In this document: piece after piece, positions 1 to 9,898 of the stretch | How positions within the stretch are numbered: position 1 is the first letter of the stretch | Layout of the letters: the number at the start of each line of letters is the position of its first letter | Assembly: GCF_003046175.1 (NCBI RefSeq) | Contig: NZ_PZZM01000001.1 | Coordinates: forward strand, 1,559,001 to 1,623,000 | Source of the DNA: Bosea sp. 124 | Lineage (GTDB): Bacteria > Pseudomonadota > Alphaproteobacteria > Rhizobiales > Beijerinckiaceae | Length of the DNA stretch: 64,000 bases | Direction of reading: 5' to 3' | The notes under the pieces: model-generated | Database searches by the model: none | Seen by the model: only the letters and a program-made list of their open reading frames with translations | Told to the model about the DNA's origin: nothing | Made by a program: the position numbers and the translations under genes

Positions 1-1
1 C

Positions 2-1198
2 GCCTTCAACATCGCCCGCAGCGTCGGACCGGCCATCGGCGGCGCGATCGTCGCGGCGGCGGGCGCGGTCGCCGCCTTCGTCATCAACGCCTTCAGCTAT
101 ATCGCGCTGATCACGGTGCTGGCACGCTGGCAGCCGCCACGTGTCGAGCGCCTGCTGCCGCGCGAGACTCTGCTGATCGCGATGAGTGCCGGAGTGCGCT
201 ATGTCGCGATGTCGCCCAATATCCGCAGCGTCATCCTGCGCTCCTTCGCCTTCGGCTTCGGCGGCATCGTCGCGCTGGCGCTCCTGCCCCTGATCGCGCG
301 CGATCTGGTCAAGGGCGGACCGCTGGTCTTCGGCGTCCTGCTCGGCGCGTTCGGGGCGGGTGCGGTCGTCGGCGCCTTCATGAGCGCGAGGCTGCGCCGG
401 ATGCTGACGACCGAGGCGCTGGTGCGCGCGACCTTCGCGGCCTATGCGACCTCGGCCGCGCTCATGGGTGCCAGCACGACGATGTGGCTGACCATGCCGG
501 CTCTCGCGGTCGCCGGAGCCTGCTGGGTGCTGACGCTCTCGACCTTCAACGCGACCGTGCAGCTCTCGGCCCCGCGCTGGGTCGTCGGCCGGGCCCTCGC
601 GATCTACCAGATGGCGGCGTTCGGTGGCATGGCGTCGGGGAGCTGGGCCTGGGGGCAGGCGACGCTGCATTGGGGCGCCGAGCAAGCCCTCATGATCTCC
701 GCCTTCGCCCTGCTGGCGGGCGCGGCGCTTGGGCTGCGCTACGAATTGCCGCCGCTGGAGGCGCTCAACCTCGATCCGCTCAGCCGCTGGCGCGAGCCCA
801 AGGTCGCGGTCGACATCGAGCCACGCAGCGGGCCGGTGATCGTCACGATCGAATGGCTGATCCGCGAGGAGGACGTCGTCGAGTTCCTCAAGGCCATGGC
901 GGAACGCCGGCGTATCCGCCGCCGCGACGGCGCCCGCCACTGGACCCTGCTGCGCGACCTGACCGACCCGGAACTCTGGGTGGAGCGCTATGACAGCCCC
1001 ACCTGGGTCGAATATGTCCGGCAGGCGCAGCGCGTGACCCAGGCCGACGCCGAAATCAGCGACCGGGTGCGCGCGCTTCACAAAGGCCCGAACCCGCCGG
1101 TCGTCCACCGCATGATCGAACGCGAGACCGCGACCCTGCCGCGCGGCCTGCCGATGCAGCACCCGCACCCGCCGGAGCCGACGGGGCACAACGGCTGA
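2..1198 (+). CDS. MFS exporter of the MFS_3 (EntS-like) family, 5' end outside the window
   Basis: The reading frame is open from base 2 and already coding there, so the gene starts upstream of the window; 398 codons are visible. The first part is a run of hydrophobic helices typical of a major facilitator transporter, with the 12-helix domain ending near the segment LRYELPPLEAL. The last 120 or so residues are soluble, beginning with VIVTIEWLIREEDVVEFL, and resemble the small ferredoxin-like domain found at the C terminus of the MFS_3/DUF894 family. Members of this family act as proton-driven exporters in the inner membrane; EntS, the enterobactin exporter, is the best known. No siderophore gene is visible, so the substrate is unknown. 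It is convergent with uppP. Confidence 0.85.
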   Translation, partial: AFNIARSVGPAIGGAIVAAAGAVAAFVINAFSYIALITVLARWQPPRVERLLPRETLLIAMSAGVRYVAMSPNIRSVILRSFAFGFGGIVALALLPLIARDLVKGGPLVFGVLLGAFGAGAVVGAFMSARLRRMLTTEALVRATFAAYATSAALMGASTTMWLTMPALAVAGACWVLTLSTFNATVQLSAPRWVVGRALAIYQMAAFGGMASGSWAWGQATLHWGAEQALMISAFALLAGAALGLRYELPPLEALNLDPLSRWREPKVAVDIEPRSGPVIVTIEWLIREEDVVEFLKAMAERRRIRRRDGARHWTLLRDLTDPELWVERYDSPTWVEYVRQAQRVTQADAEISDRVRALHKGPNPPVVHRMIERETATLPRGLPMQHPHPPEPTGHNG

Positions 1199-1334
1199 GC
1201 CGGTCCCTAAGCCGGAGGCAGCAGGTCGTCTGGCAGACGGTCGGGCTCATAGGAGCCCGGCCTGGTTCAGAACGCGGCCTTGAGAAAGCCCGCGGCGAGC
1301 AATCCGCCCGCGAAGAGCGGCCATTCCTCCAGCC

Positions 1335-2132
1335 TCAGCCGTAGATCCACAGCCCCGCCAGGCCGAACAGCCCGACCACGATCCGCCACCAGGCGAAAAC
1401 GGCAAAGCCGCGCTTCGAGACGAAATCGAGGAAGCTGCGGACCACGATCAGCGCCGAGAAGAAGGCGGCGACGAAGCCGATGGCGACCAGCGTCACGTCG
1501 TCGAAGGTCAGGGTCTTGTAGCTCTTGAGCAGATCGTAAGCGAAGGCACCCGCCATGGTCGGCATGGCGAGGAAGAACGAGAATTCGGCCGCGGCGCGTT
1601 TGCTAGCCCCCAGCAGCATGGCGCCCACAATGGTCGAGCCGGAACGCGACACGCCCGGAATCATCGCCAGGCACTGGAACAGGCCGATCTTGAAATACAT
1701 CGGCAGCGGGAAGGTCGTGGCGTCCTGGTGCTTCTCCTCGAGTTCGAGATCATCGATCACGAGCAGGACGAGTCCGCCCGCGATCAGCGCGCAGCAGACG
1801 ATGAAGGGGTTGAACAGCACGCCCTTGATGAAGCCGTGCAGCAGCGCGCCGATCAGCGCCGCCGGCAGGAAGGCCACCAGCACGCCGATGACGAAGCGCC
1901 GCGCCGCCGGATCGCTCGGCACGCGCCGCGCGATGTCGAGCAGGCGGCGGAAATAGACCAGCGTGATCGCCAGGATCGCTCCGAGCTGGACCAGGATCTC
2001 GAAGGACTTGCCGTTCGATTCAAAGCCGAGGAAATGCCCGAGCAGCAGCAGATGCCCCGTCGAGGATACCGGCAGGAACTCGGTCAGACCCTCGACGATG
2101 CCGAGGACGAGCGCTTCGACGAAATTTTCCAT
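1335..2132 (-). CDS. uppP: Undecaprenyl-diphosphatase UppP (BacA)
   Basis: This is the integral membrane phosphatase that converts undecaprenyl diphosphate to undecaprenyl phosphate, recycling the lipid carrier of peptidoglycan synthesis and giving bacitracin tolerance. The two family signatures are present: the N-terminal segment [20 protein letters not shown] and the segment [10 protein letters not shown] in the second half, which form the active site. The protein has 265 residues from the chosen ATG at 2132, a normal length, and about eight hydrophobic helices. The frame is open 14 codons further upstream, but the family starts at [11 protein letters not shown], and a GAGGA-like site lies in front of it. 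Confidence 0.95.
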   Translation of the reverse strand: MENFVEALVLGIVEGLTEFLPVSSTGHLLLLGHFLGFESNGKSFEILVQLGAILAITLVYFRRLLDIARRVPSDPAARRFVIGVLVAFLPAALIGALLHGFIKGVLFNPFIVCCALIAGGLVLLVIDDLELEEKHQDATTFPLPMYFKIGLFQCLAMIPGVSRSGSTIVGAMLLGASKRAAAEFSFFLAMPTMAGAFAYDLLKSYKTLTFDDVTLVAIGFVAAFFSALIVVRSFLDFVSKRGFAVFAWWRIVVGLFGLAGLWIYG

Positions 2133-2369
2133 GGACGGCAGTTCCTCGTGAGGCCCGGGGCGTCGGCGCCGCATCCCTTAAGCCGCGCCCATCGATAACC
2201 CCAGCCCTTTGCAAATTGGTTACCAAAATCCCAACCGGATCGCGCGGAATCCCGCGCAATTCCGTGAGGCGGGTTGTGACGCCTCACGGGCAGCCTTATA
2301 GCGGGCGCCCAGCGCATATCGGGATGCGTTTCATCCTGTGGCCCCGCTTCGGCCGCACCTGCCTGCTTC

Positions 2370-3071
2370 ATGAGTGCCATGGCGACCCTTCATCACTATC
2401 CGCTGTGCCCGCATTCGCGCTTCATCCGTCTCGTGCTCGGCGAATATGGGCTGGAGGCAGCGCTGGTCGAGGAGCGCGTCTGGGAGCGCAGGCGCGAGTT
2501 CCTCGAACTCAACCCGGCCGGCACGACCCCTGTCTTTCGCGAGGAGAACGGGCTCGCCGTCCCGGGCGCAGGGCCGATCGCCGAATATCTCGACGAGACG
2601 CGGGGGCTCGCTTTGGCCGAGCGACGCCTCCTGCCCGAGGGGCCGGGAGAGCGCGTCGAGGTCCGACGACTGCTCGACTGGTTCGGCCTGAAATTCAACG
2701 AGGAGATCACCTCCCCGCTCGTGCTGGAGAAGGTGATGAAGCGCTTCATGGGGCGCGACGAGGGCGGCGGTCCGCCGGAGATGAGCGCAATCCGTGCCGC
2801 GCGCGCCAATGTGCGCTATCATCTGCGCTACATCGCCTGGCTGACCGCCAAGCGGAACTGGCTGGCAGGCCCGGAACTGAGTTATGCCGATCTCGCCGCG
2901 GCGGCGCATCTCTCCTGCGTCGACTATCTCGGCGACGTGCCTTGGGAAGAGGACGAGGCGGCGCGCGCATGGTATGCGAGGATCAAGTCGAGGCCGAGCT
3001 TCCGGCCGCTGCTGAGCGACCGGGTGCCGGGCATGGCGCCGAGCGCCCATTACGACAACCTGGATTTTTGA
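2370..3071 (+). CDS. Glutathione S-transferase family protein
   Basis: The protein has 233 residues and a thioredoxin-like N-terminal domain (about residues 5-82). It contains HHYPLCPHSRFIRLVLGEYG, the strand before the substrate site, and the glutathione-binding turn NPAGTTPVF. The C-terminal helical domain (about 95-225) includes the N-capping stretch YADLAAAAHLSCVDYLGD. It probably acts as a cytosolic glutathione-dependent transferase or reductase; the substrate cannot be read from sequence. An alternative ATG lies nine bases downstream at 2379, and neither start has a strong ribosome binding site. The stop codon overlaps the TTG start of queG, so the two are probably cotranscribed. Confidence 0.85.
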   Translation: MSAMATLHHYPLCPHSRFIRLVLGEYGLEAALVEERVWERRREFLELNPAGTTPVFREENGLAVPGAGPIAEYLDETRGLALAERRLLPEGPGERVEVRRLLDWFGLKFNEEITSPLVLEKVMKRFMGRDEGGGPPEMSAIRAARANVRYHLRYIAWLTAKRNWLAGPELSYADLAAAAHLSCVDYLGDVPWEEDEAARAWYARIKSRPSFRPLLSDRVPGMAPSAHYDNLDF

Positions 3072-4225
3072 AGACCGCTCGCCTTCCAAAGACCGAGCAG
3101 CTGAAGCGCGCCGTCGTTGCGCGCGCCCGTGCCGAGGGGTTTTCCGTCGCGCGCATCGCCTCCGTCGAGGCTATTCCCGAAGCGCCTGCCCGACTCGCCG
3201 CCTGGCTCGCCGAGGGCCATCATGGCGAGATGGGCTGGATGGAGGAGCGCACCGCCGAGCGCGCTACGCCGCGTCAGCTCTGGGGCGAAGCGAAGTCGGT
3301 CGTGATGCTCGGCATGAGTTACGCGCCCGACGGCGATCCGCTGGCGATCCTCGGCCAGCCCGACAAGGCGGCGATCTCGCTCTATGCCCGCAGGCGCGAC
3401 TATCACGACGTCATCAAGGGCAAGCTGAAGAGCGTGGCCGGGCTGCTCGCAGCGCAGGGCGGCGTCGATGTGAAGGTCTTCGTCGACACCGCCCCGGTCA
3501 TGGAAAAACCGCTGGCGCAGGCGGCCGGGCTCGGCTGGCAGGGCAAGCACACCGTTCTCGTCTCGCGCGAGCACGGCTCCTGGCTCTTCCTCGGCGCGAT
3601 CTACACGACGGCCGAACTGCCGGCGGACGCGCCGGAGAGCGACCATTGCGGCTCGTGCCGGCGCTGCCTCGACATCTGTCCGACGGATGCCTTCCCGGCC
3701 CCCTACCAGCTCGATTCCCGGCGCTGCATCGCCTATCTCACGATCGAGCATCCGGGTCATATCGACGAAAGCCTGCGCGCCGGCATCGGCAACCGCGTCT
3801 TCGGCTGCGACGACTGCCTGGCCGTCTGCCCCTGGAACAAGTTCGCGGCAGCGGCGCAGGAAACGCGCCTGTCCCTGCGCGATGGGCTCGATGCGCTGCC
3901 GCTGGCCGAGCTCGCCCGGCTCGACGACCCCGCCTTCCGCGCGCTCTTCGCCGGCACGCCGGTCAAGCGCACGGGGCGCGACCGTTTCGTCCGCAACGTG
4001 TTGATCGCGATCGGCAACAGCAAACGGCCCGAACTGGCCGACAGCGCCGCCGCCCTCGTCGCCGACGCCTCGCCGCTGGTGCGCGCGATGGCCGCCTGGG
4101 CTTTGACCCGGCTCGCGCCGACACGAGCCCTCACGCTCGCTCCGGGCGCGCTGACCGTCGAGAACGACGCGGACGTCCGCCGCGAATGGCGGGCGCCCAT
4201 GCCCGAACCGGAATCCGCCTCATGA
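3068..4225 (+). CDS. queG: Epoxyqueuosine reductase QueG
   Basis: QueG reduces epoxyqueuosine to queuosine in tRNA, the last step of queuosine synthesis, using cobalamin and two [4Fe-4S] clusters. Both cluster motifs are visible: CGSCRRCLDICPTDAF, and CDDCLAVCPWNKF about 50 residues later. The N-terminal half holds the cobalamin-binding region, and the C-terminal part is HEAT-like (SPLVRAMAAWALTRL). No ATG fits the expected N terminus. The TTG at 3068, overlapping the GST stop as TTGA, gives MKTARLPKTEQLKRAVV and 385 residues, the normal size. Its own stop overlaps the next start as ATGA. The call is firm; the TTG start is inferred. Confidence 0.95.
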   Translation: MKTARLPKTEQLKRAVVARARAEGFSVARIASVEAIPEAPARLAAWLAEGHHGEMGWMEERTAERATPRQLWGEAKSVVMLGMSYAPDGDPLAILGQPDKAAISLYARRRDYHDVIKGKLKSVAGLLAAQGGVDVKVFVDTAPVMEKPLAQAAGLGWQGKHTVLVSREHGSWLFLGAIYTTAELPADAPESDHCGSCRRCLDICPTDAFPAPYQLDSRRCIAYLTIEHPGHIDESLRAGIGNRVFGCDDCLAVCPWNKFAAAAQETRLSLRDGLDALPLAELARLDDPAFRALFAGTPVKRTGRDRFVRNVLIAIGNSKRPELADSAAALVADASPLVRAMAAWALTRLAPTRALTLAPGALTVENDADVRREWRAPMPEPESAS

Positions 4226-5085
4226 AGCTCCTCGTCCTCGGCGTCGGTTATTCAGCCGGCTTTTTCGCCCGCGCCGCGCTCGCCCGGGGCTGGGAGGTCA
4301 CGGGCACGGTGCGCTCGGCCGAGAAGGCCTCGCGCCTGAGCCGCGAGGGCATCCGCACGCTGGTCTTCGACGGCTTTGCGGTGTCCTCCTTCCTCGCGGC
4401 GGCGATCACCGAGGCGGAGGCCGTGCTGGTTTCGGTGCAGCCAGGCGAGGCCGGCGACCCGGTGCTCGGCCGCCTCGCGAAGGACCTAGCGACCGCGCCC
4501 GCGCTACGCTGGATCGGTTATCTCTCGACCATCGGCGTCTATGGCGACCATGGCGGCGCCTGGATCGACGAGACCACCGCGCCGCGCCCGAGCTTTCGCT
4601 CGCAGGTCAGGCTGGCGATCGAGCAGGACTGGCTGGCCCTGGGAGAGCGCAGCGGCAAGGCGGTGCAGATCTTCCGTCTGTCGGGCATCTATGGGCCGGG
4701 ACGCAATCCGCTGGTCAAGCTCCGGCAGGGCAAGGCGACGCGGCTGGTCAAGCCCGGCCAGGTCTTCAACCGGATCCATGTCGACGACATCGCCGGCGTA
4801 TTGATGGCCTCGCTGCAGCGGCCGCGCCATGGAGCGATCTACAACGTCACCGACGATGAGCCGGCACCGCCGCAGGATGTGGTGAGCTTCGCCGCCGATC
4901 TTGCAGGCATGGCGCCGCCACCCGAGACGCCGTTCGACCCCGCCAAGCTGTCGCCGATGGCGGCGAGCTTCTATGGCGAGAACAAGCGCGTGTCCAACGC
5001 AGTGGTGAAGCGCGAACTCGGCTACGCGTTCCGCTATCCGAGTTATCGCGAGGCCATGCCCGTGCTGCTGGCGGACGGGGATTGA
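4222..5085 (+). CDS. NAD-dependent epimerase/dehydratase family protein (YeeZ-like SDR)
   Basis: An atypical extended short-chain dehydrogenase of 287 residues. The nucleotide-binding turn appears as VLGVGYSAGFFA at the N terminus. The active-site tyrosine lies in STIGVYGDHGG, followed by IFRLSGIYGPGRNPL, a standard stretch of the epimerase fold. The product is predicted to be a cytosolic NAD(P)-binding protein acting on a sugar nucleotide or similar substrate, but members of this subgroup have no agreed reaction. It starts four bases inside the end of queG and is the last gene of the GST-queG-epimerase run. The next gene is convergent, 19 bases away. Confidence 0.85.
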   Translation: MKLLVLGVGYSAGFFARAALARGWEVTGTVRSAEKASRLSREGIRTLVFDGFAVSSFLAAAITEAEAVLVSVQPGEAGDPVLGRLAKDLATAPALRWIGYLSTIGVYGDHGGAWIDETTAPRPSFRSQVRLAIEQDWLALGERSGKAVQIFRLSGIYGPGRNPLVKLRQGKATRLVKPGQVFNRIHVDDIAGVLMASLQRPRHGAIYNVTDDEPAPPQDVVSFAADLAGMAPPPETPFDPAKLSPMAASFYGENKRVSNAVVKRELGYAFRYPSYREAMPVLLADGD

Positions 5086-5104
5086 TGAAGCCGCCGGGCG
5101 GCAT

Positions 5105-6064
5105 TCACGCCGCGTAGCGCTGCCCTTCATCGCCATAATAGGCGACGTAACGCTGGTCGATGGCGGCGACCGGGAGGATCACCAGAACGTCGGTGGTGCC
5201 GAACTGTCGATCGACCACCGCGCCGGTTCCGAAGCGGGCGCCGAGCCGGAGATAGCCCTTGAGCAGAGGCGGCATCTGCTTCAGCGCAAGCTTGGCGTCG
5301 ATCATCTCCGCCGGCAAACGATCCATCGTAACGCGACGCTCCCGCCGCGCCTCGGCGCCCCATTCGCCGGCCGAGCGGGCATGGTGATGCAGGAAGCTCA
5401 GCGGCAAGGCGAGCGCATCGGGATCGGTGCCGTCGAAGCTGGCGCAGCCGAACATGGCGTCGATGCGGTGATGACGGATATAGGCCCAGATGCCGTGCCA
5501 GAGCAGCTCGACCGTCTTCTTGCTGCGATAAGGCTCAAGCACGCAGGAGCGACCGAGTTCGAGGAAGCGGCTGCCGGGATGGCGTTCGATCATCGGCGCA
5601 AGGTCGAACTCGCCTTGGGTGTAGAACCCGCCGAGCCGCGTCGCCGCGCCCTGGCGCATCAGCCGGTAGGTGCCGACGATCCTGGACTTCACGCCACCGA
5701 AACGCCCGCGCGCGGCATGGTCGATGACGAGCAGATGGTCGCAGGCAGCGTCGAAACGGTCGGCATCGCGGCGGAACATGCGCGACACCACGTCAGGCCT
5801 CGCCGACATTTCCTGATAGAAGACGCGGTAGCGCAAGCGCTGCGCGCGCCAGATCTCGCGCGGTCCCCGTGCCAGCCTGACCTCGAGCGAGCCGCTGCGG
5901 CCAAGCGTTCCGGCCAGAGGATCGGTCGCGCCCGACGGGCGGCCGAAGCGGCGGATGGTGTCGCCCGTGATCAACCTGAGCGGCGACAGCCGCGAGAACA
6001 GAAGGCTCCCCGCTGGCCGATGCCGAGCCGGCTCAACCGGAGATCCGTGGAGGTCAGGTGCCAT
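5105..6064 (-). CDS. olsB: OlsB-like GNAT acyltransferase (ornithine lipid synthesis)
   Basis: A GNAT-fold protein of 319 residues in the hemolysin/OlsB group (Acetyltransf_5). The core is RYRVFYQEMSA followed by RDADRFDAACDHLLVID, the acyl-ACP binding strands, and later FLELGRSCVLEPYRSKKTVE. OlsB transfers a 3-hydroxyacyl chain from acyl carrier protein to ornithine, giving the lyso-ornithine lipid that OlsA then acylates. The first 60 residues are poorly conserved and the start could be 12 codons further upstream (6100). No olsA is adjacent, so the specific function is inferred from family resemblance; another acyl-ACP acyltransferase role is possible. Confidence 0.75.
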   Translation of the reverse strand: MAPDLHGSPVEPARHRPAGSLLFSRLSPLRLITGDTIRRFGRPSGATDPLAGTLGRSGSLEVRLARGPREIWRAQRLRYRVFYQEMSARPDVVSRMFRRDADRFDAACDHLLVIDHAARGRFGGVKSRIVGTYRLMRQGAATRLGGFYTQGEFDLAPMIERHPGSRFLELGRSCVLEPYRSKKTVELLWHGIWAYIRHHRIDAMFGCASFDGTDPDALALPLSFLHHHARSAGEWGAEARRERRVTMDRLPAEMIDAKLALKQMPPLLKGYLRLGARFGTGAVVDRQFGTTDVLVILPVAAIDQRYVAYYGDEGQRYAA

Positions 6065-6124
6065 GGCTCGTCTTGTCCCCCAGCCGGTCTTCTCTGGCAA
6101 TCGGGAACGTGTGCGCGCAGCATT

Positions 6125-8251
6125 TTACAGGATCGCGACAAAACTGCGTCGGAGCGGTGACGGAGCGTTCAGGCGGAAAGCGCCCGGCAAGGCGACACGG
6201 TCAAGCCAACGCTGCAGCGCGGCACGGTCGAGAGGCTTAGCCAGGCAATCATTCATGCCCGCGGCCAGCGCGGCGGCCCTGTCGCCTTCTGCGACATTGG
6301 CACTGACCGCGACGAGCGGCAGCGGAACCTGGTCGGGGCCGACCCTGTCCCTTTCCATCGTCCTGACCGCGCGCGCGACCGCAAGGCCATCGAGCTCCGG
6401 CATGCGGATGTCGAGCAGGACAAGGTCGAAGGAGGGGCCGGCTCCGTTCAGCCCGGCCTCGATCGCAGCCAGCGCCTCGCGGCCATCGCGGGCCCAGACC
6501 GGAGCGCAGTTGAAGCGCTCAAGGGTGCGCGTCGCGAGCAGGGCGTTGATCTCGTTGTCCTCCGCCACCAGTACGCTGAGCCGTTGGCGCGACGCACGTT
6601 GGGGATGGACGCTCGACGCCTCGACGACCGGAGCCACGGGCGCGGGGCGGGGCGACAGCCGCTCATAAAGCGAGCGGGCGCGCACCGGCTTGACGAGGAA
6701 CCCGGTGAAGCCGGCCTCACGCGGGGAGCCGAATTGCCGGCGCTCCAGCGGCGACAGCATGATCAGGCAATCGACAAGGCCGGCAGCGCGGATTTCTCCG
6801 GCAAGGGCGATGGCCGCGTCGCGGCCGATCGCCTGGTCGACCAGGGCGGCATCATAGGATACGCCGCCGCGCAGCCGCGCCATGGCCTCTTCGGCATCCG
6901 CAGCGAGCGTGGCGATGCCACCGGCCGCCGCGATCGTCTCGCGCAGGAAGCCCGGCCCGAAGGGCGCATCCGAGACGACCAGCACATGCTTGCTGCACCA
7001 GTCCGGCAAGGCAGGGACGGCAGCTTCCACAGCAACGGGCAGTGGCAGGCTGACGCGGAAGAGCGAGCCTCCGCCCTGCCGGGCCTCAACCCCGACCGAG
7101 CCGCCCATCAGGACGGCGAGGCGACGCACGATGGCGAGGCCGAGCCCGGTGCCTTCATGGCGGCGCGCGGCAGAATTGTCGGCCTGCTCGAACTCCTCGA
7201 AGATCGCCTGGCGGCGGTCCTCGGGAATGCCCGGCCCGGTATCGGCGACCTCGATCGCGATCAGGCCGGCGTCACGGCCGATGCGGATGCCGACGCCGCC
7301 ATCGTCCGTGAACTTGATCGCGTTGCCGACCAGATTGAGCAGGATCTGACGGAGCCTGTCGCGGTCGCCGACCAGATGCGTCGGCAGGCCGGGCGCGAGA
7401 TGGGCGGCGAGTTCGATGCCCTTGGCCTGGGCACGCGGGGCCATCAGTTCAGAAACCGTTTCGACGAGCAGTCCGAGGTCGAAGCGCTCGTTGGCGAGTT
7501 CGAGCTTGCCCGCCTCGACCTTGGCGAAATCGAGGATGTCGTCGACGAGGCCGAGAAGGGCCTCGCCCGAGGTCCGCAAGGCACGGACATAGGTCGCCTG
7601 CTCCGGATCGAGCCCGGTGTCGCCGAGGAGATCGGCCATGCCGAGGATACCATTGAGCGGCGTGCGGAACTCGTGGCTGACGGTGGCGAGGAAACGCGAC
7701 TTCGCCTCGTTGGCGCCTTCGGCGCGCGCACGGGCCTCGACCAGCTCCTGCTCGCCGGCGATGCGGGCGGTGATGTCGCGGCCGACGCGCTGCAGCACCG
7801 TCCGGCCGAGCGTGACGGGCACCACGGTCTCGACCCAGGAAATCCAGCGCTCGCCTTCTGGCGTGGCAAGGCATTCGTCGAAGACGCGGGCGCCGCCATC
7901 GAGCGCCAAGGCGGGACGGCAGGCCACGAGGCGCGGCTGGGCGAGCGAGCCGACGATCTCCGCCTCGCCGAGCCCGAGCAGCGCGGCATAGGCGCCGTTG
8001 GCGTAGACGATGCGGGCGCCGTCGCGCCGCACGATGAGATCGCCCTGCGCCTCGATCAGGCTGCGGTAGTGTTCCTCGCTGTCGGCCAGCGCCCAGAGCC
8101 GGTCATTCAGCGTCTCGACATCGCCGGCCAGTTCGGCCGCCTGCCGGACGATGCGGTCGCGCTGGCGCAGCAGCGTCAGCGCCGCGATGCCCGCAAACAG
8201 CGCGAGCACCACAACCGAAACCGCAGCCCAGGGCGACGAGAGAGGATCCAT
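6125..8251 (-). CDS. Hybrid sensor histidine kinase with PAS, HisKA, HATPase and two receiver domains
   Basis: 708 residues. In order: one N-terminal membrane helix (about 10-28), a PAS domain (about 60-175), HisKA with the phosphorylated histidine in SHEFRTPLNG, HATPase_c with the N box NLVGNAIKF and glycine boxes DTGPGIP and GTGLGLAI, a first receiver-like domain, and a second, canonical receiver. The second receiver has acidic residues in LVAEDNEIN, the phospho-aspartate in LLDIRMPELDG and the lysine in LAKPLD. The first has only one acidic residue at its N terminus (VVSDAP) and an unusual phosphosite context (LVDQAI), so it may be degenerate. No partner response regulator is adjacent. The architecture is common in Hyphomicrobiales; the signal is unknown. 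Confidence 0.9.
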   Translation of the reverse strand: MDPLSSPWAAVSVVVLALFAGIAALTLLRQRDRIVRQAAELAGDVETLNDRLWALADSEEHYRSLIEAQGDLIVRRDGARIVYANGAYAALLGLGEAEIVGSLAQPRLVACRPALALDGGARVFDECLATPEGERWISWVETVVPVTLGRTVLQRVGRDITARIAGEQELVEARARAEGANEAKSRFLATVSHEFRTPLNGILGMADLLGDTGLDPEQATYVRALRTSGEALLGLVDDILDFAKVEAGKLELANERFDLGLLVETVSELMAPRAQAKGIELAAHLAPGLPTHLVGDRDRLRQILLNLVGNAIKFTDDGGVGIRIGRDAGLIAIEVADTGPGIPEDRRQAIFEEFEQADNSAARRHEGTGLGLAIVRRLAVLMGGSVGVEARQGGGSLFRVSLPLPVAVEAAVPALPDWCSKHVLVVSDAPFGPGFLRETIAAAGGIATLAADAEEAMARLRGGVSYDAALVDQAIGRDAAIALAGEIRAAGLVDCLIMLSPLERRQFGSPREAGFTGFLVKPVRARSLYERLSPRPAPVAPVVEASSVHPQRASRQRLSVLVAEDNEINALLATRTLERFNCAPVWARDGREALAAIEAGLNGAGPSFDLVLLDIRMPELDGLAVARAVRTMERDRVGPDQVPLPLVAVSANVAEGDRAAALAAGMNDCLAKPLDRAALQRWLDRVALPGAFRLNAPSPLRRSFVAIL

Positions 8252-8359
8252 GAAGCCACTCTAACAGCGGCCTGTTGAAGAAAGGTTGGTCGAAACGGCG
8301 AATGCGCCGGATCGCTTGGGGTGGTTCGTTAACCAGCCGGCGCGTCGGCCGGCACGACT

Positions 8360-9898
8360 TCAGGCGGCCTGCGCCATCTGGTCACCGCGCAAACGGTAGG
8401 ACAGCGCCTCCGCCAGATGGATGCGGCCAACCTTCGGCTCGCCGTCGAGATCGGCCAGCGTGCGCGCCACCTTGAGCACGCGGTGATAGGCGCGCGCGGT
8501 CAGGCGCATGGCATCGGCCGCGTCGCGCAGGAGGGACAGGCCGGCATTGTCCGGCCGCGCAATCTCGTCGAGCACCGGCGCCGGGCAGGCGGCGTTGGTC
8601 GCGATAGTGGGCAGGCCCAAAGCCTCGAAGCGCGCGATCTGGAGGCGCCGCGCTGCGGCGACGCGGGCTGCGACCTCCGCCGAGCCCTCGCTCGCCGCCG
8701 GCAGGATCAGATCCGATGCCGTCACGGCGGGGACGTCGATGGTGATGTCGATGCGATCCAGCATCGGGCCGGAAATACGGCCCTGATACTGCGCCATGCA
8801 GCGCTCGTTCTGCTGGCGGCGGCAGGCGAAGCCGGGTTCGGTCGCCTTGCCGCAGCGGCACGGATTCATCGCCGCGACGAGCTGGAAGCGGGCCGGATAG
8901 ACGGCACGGTGATTGGCGCGCGAGATCAGCACGTCGCCGGTTTCCATCGGCTGGCGCAGCGCATCGAGCGCCTGGGCCTGGAACTCGGGCAGTTCGTCGA
9001 GGAAGAGCACGCCGTGATGGGCGAGCGAGACCTCGCCGGGCCTGGCCTGCAGGCCGCCGCCGACGAGCGCAGCCATCGAGGCCGAATGATGCGGGGCGCG
9101 AAAGGGCCGCCTGTCGGTCAGCGCGCCCTCGGCAAGCTGGCCTGCGACAGACAGCACCATCGAGACCTCGAGCAGTTCGCGGGGGCTGAGCGGCGGCAGG
9201 ATCGACGGCAGACGGCTCGCCAGCATCGATTTTCCGGCGCCCGGCGGCCCGCTCATCAGGAGGTTGTGCCCGCCGGCCGCCGCGATCTCGAGCACCCGCT
9301 TGGCGCTCTCCTGACCCTTGATATCGGCGAGATCGGGCAAAGGCCCCGACTGGCGCGTCACTGCCGGCTCCGGCCGTGCCATCACCTGCGTGCCCTTGAA
9401 ATGATTGGCGAGCTGGATCAGCGAGCGGGGCGCGAGGATGTCGATGTCGGCTGCGGCCCAGGCAGCCTCAGGCCCGGAGGCGTGCGGGCAGATCAGCCCC
9501 TGCCCCCGGCCATAGGCCGCAATCGCCGCCGGCAGCACGCCCGCGACGGCAGTGATCGAGCCGTCGAGCGCAAGCTCCCCCAGCACGGTGTAGCCCGCCA
9601 GCGCATCGGCCGGGATCGCGCCGATCGCCGCCATGACGGCGAGCGCGATCGGCAGGTCGTAATGGCTGCCTTCCTTGGGCAGGTCAGCCGGCGCGAGGTT
9701 CACCGTGATGCGCTTGGCCGGCAGGGCGAGACCAGAGGCGATCAGCGCGGCACGCACCCGCTCCTTGCTCTCGCCCACCGCCTTGTCGGGCAAACCGACC
9801 AGGATGAAGGCGACACCGCCCGGCGTGACCTGGACTTGAACATCGACGGCGCGCGCCTCGATCCCCTCGAACGCCACCGTCGCGACCCGTGTCACCAT
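8360..9898 (-). CDS. YifB/ComM family Mg-chelatase-like AAA+ ATPase
   Basis: 512 residues from the ATG at 9898. The N-terminal domain is the Lon-protease-like fold typical of YifB (FEGIEARAVDVQVQV). The AAA+ core shows the Walker A motif GPPGAGKSMLAS and the Walker B stretch LFLDELPEFQ, then a cysteine-containing insertion around MNPCRCGKATEPG. The C-terminal Mg-chelatase subunit C region ends the protein. ComM, the best studied relative, is a hexameric helicase that promotes branch migration during natural transformation. The same role in recombination is plausible here but not shown. The frame is open a further 20 codons upstream, but family alignment supports MVTRVATVAFEG as the start. Confidence 0.92.
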   Translation of the reverse strand: MVTRVATVAFEGIEARAVDVQVQVTPGGVAFILVGLPDKAVGESKERVRAALIASGLALPAKRITVNLAPADLPKEGSHYDLPIALAVMAAIGAIPADALAGYTVLGELALDGSITAVAGVLPAAIAAYGRGQGLICPHASGPEAAWAAADIDILAPRSLIQLANHFKGTQVMARPEPAVTRQSGPLPDLADIKGQESAKRVLEIAAAGGHNLLMSGPPGAGKSMLASRLPSILPPLSPRELLEVSMVLSVAGQLAEGALTDRRPFRAPHHSASMAALVGGGLQARPGEVSLAHHGVLFLDELPEFQAQALDALRQPMETGDVLISRANHRAVYPARFQLVAAMNPCRCGKATEPGFACRRQQNERCMAQYQGRISGPMLDRIDITIDVPAVTASDLILPAASEGSAEVAARVAAARRLQIARFEALGLPTIATNAACPAPVLDEIARPDNAGLSLLRDAADAMRLTARAYHRVLKVARTLADLDGEPKVGRIHLAEALSYRLRGDQMAQAA

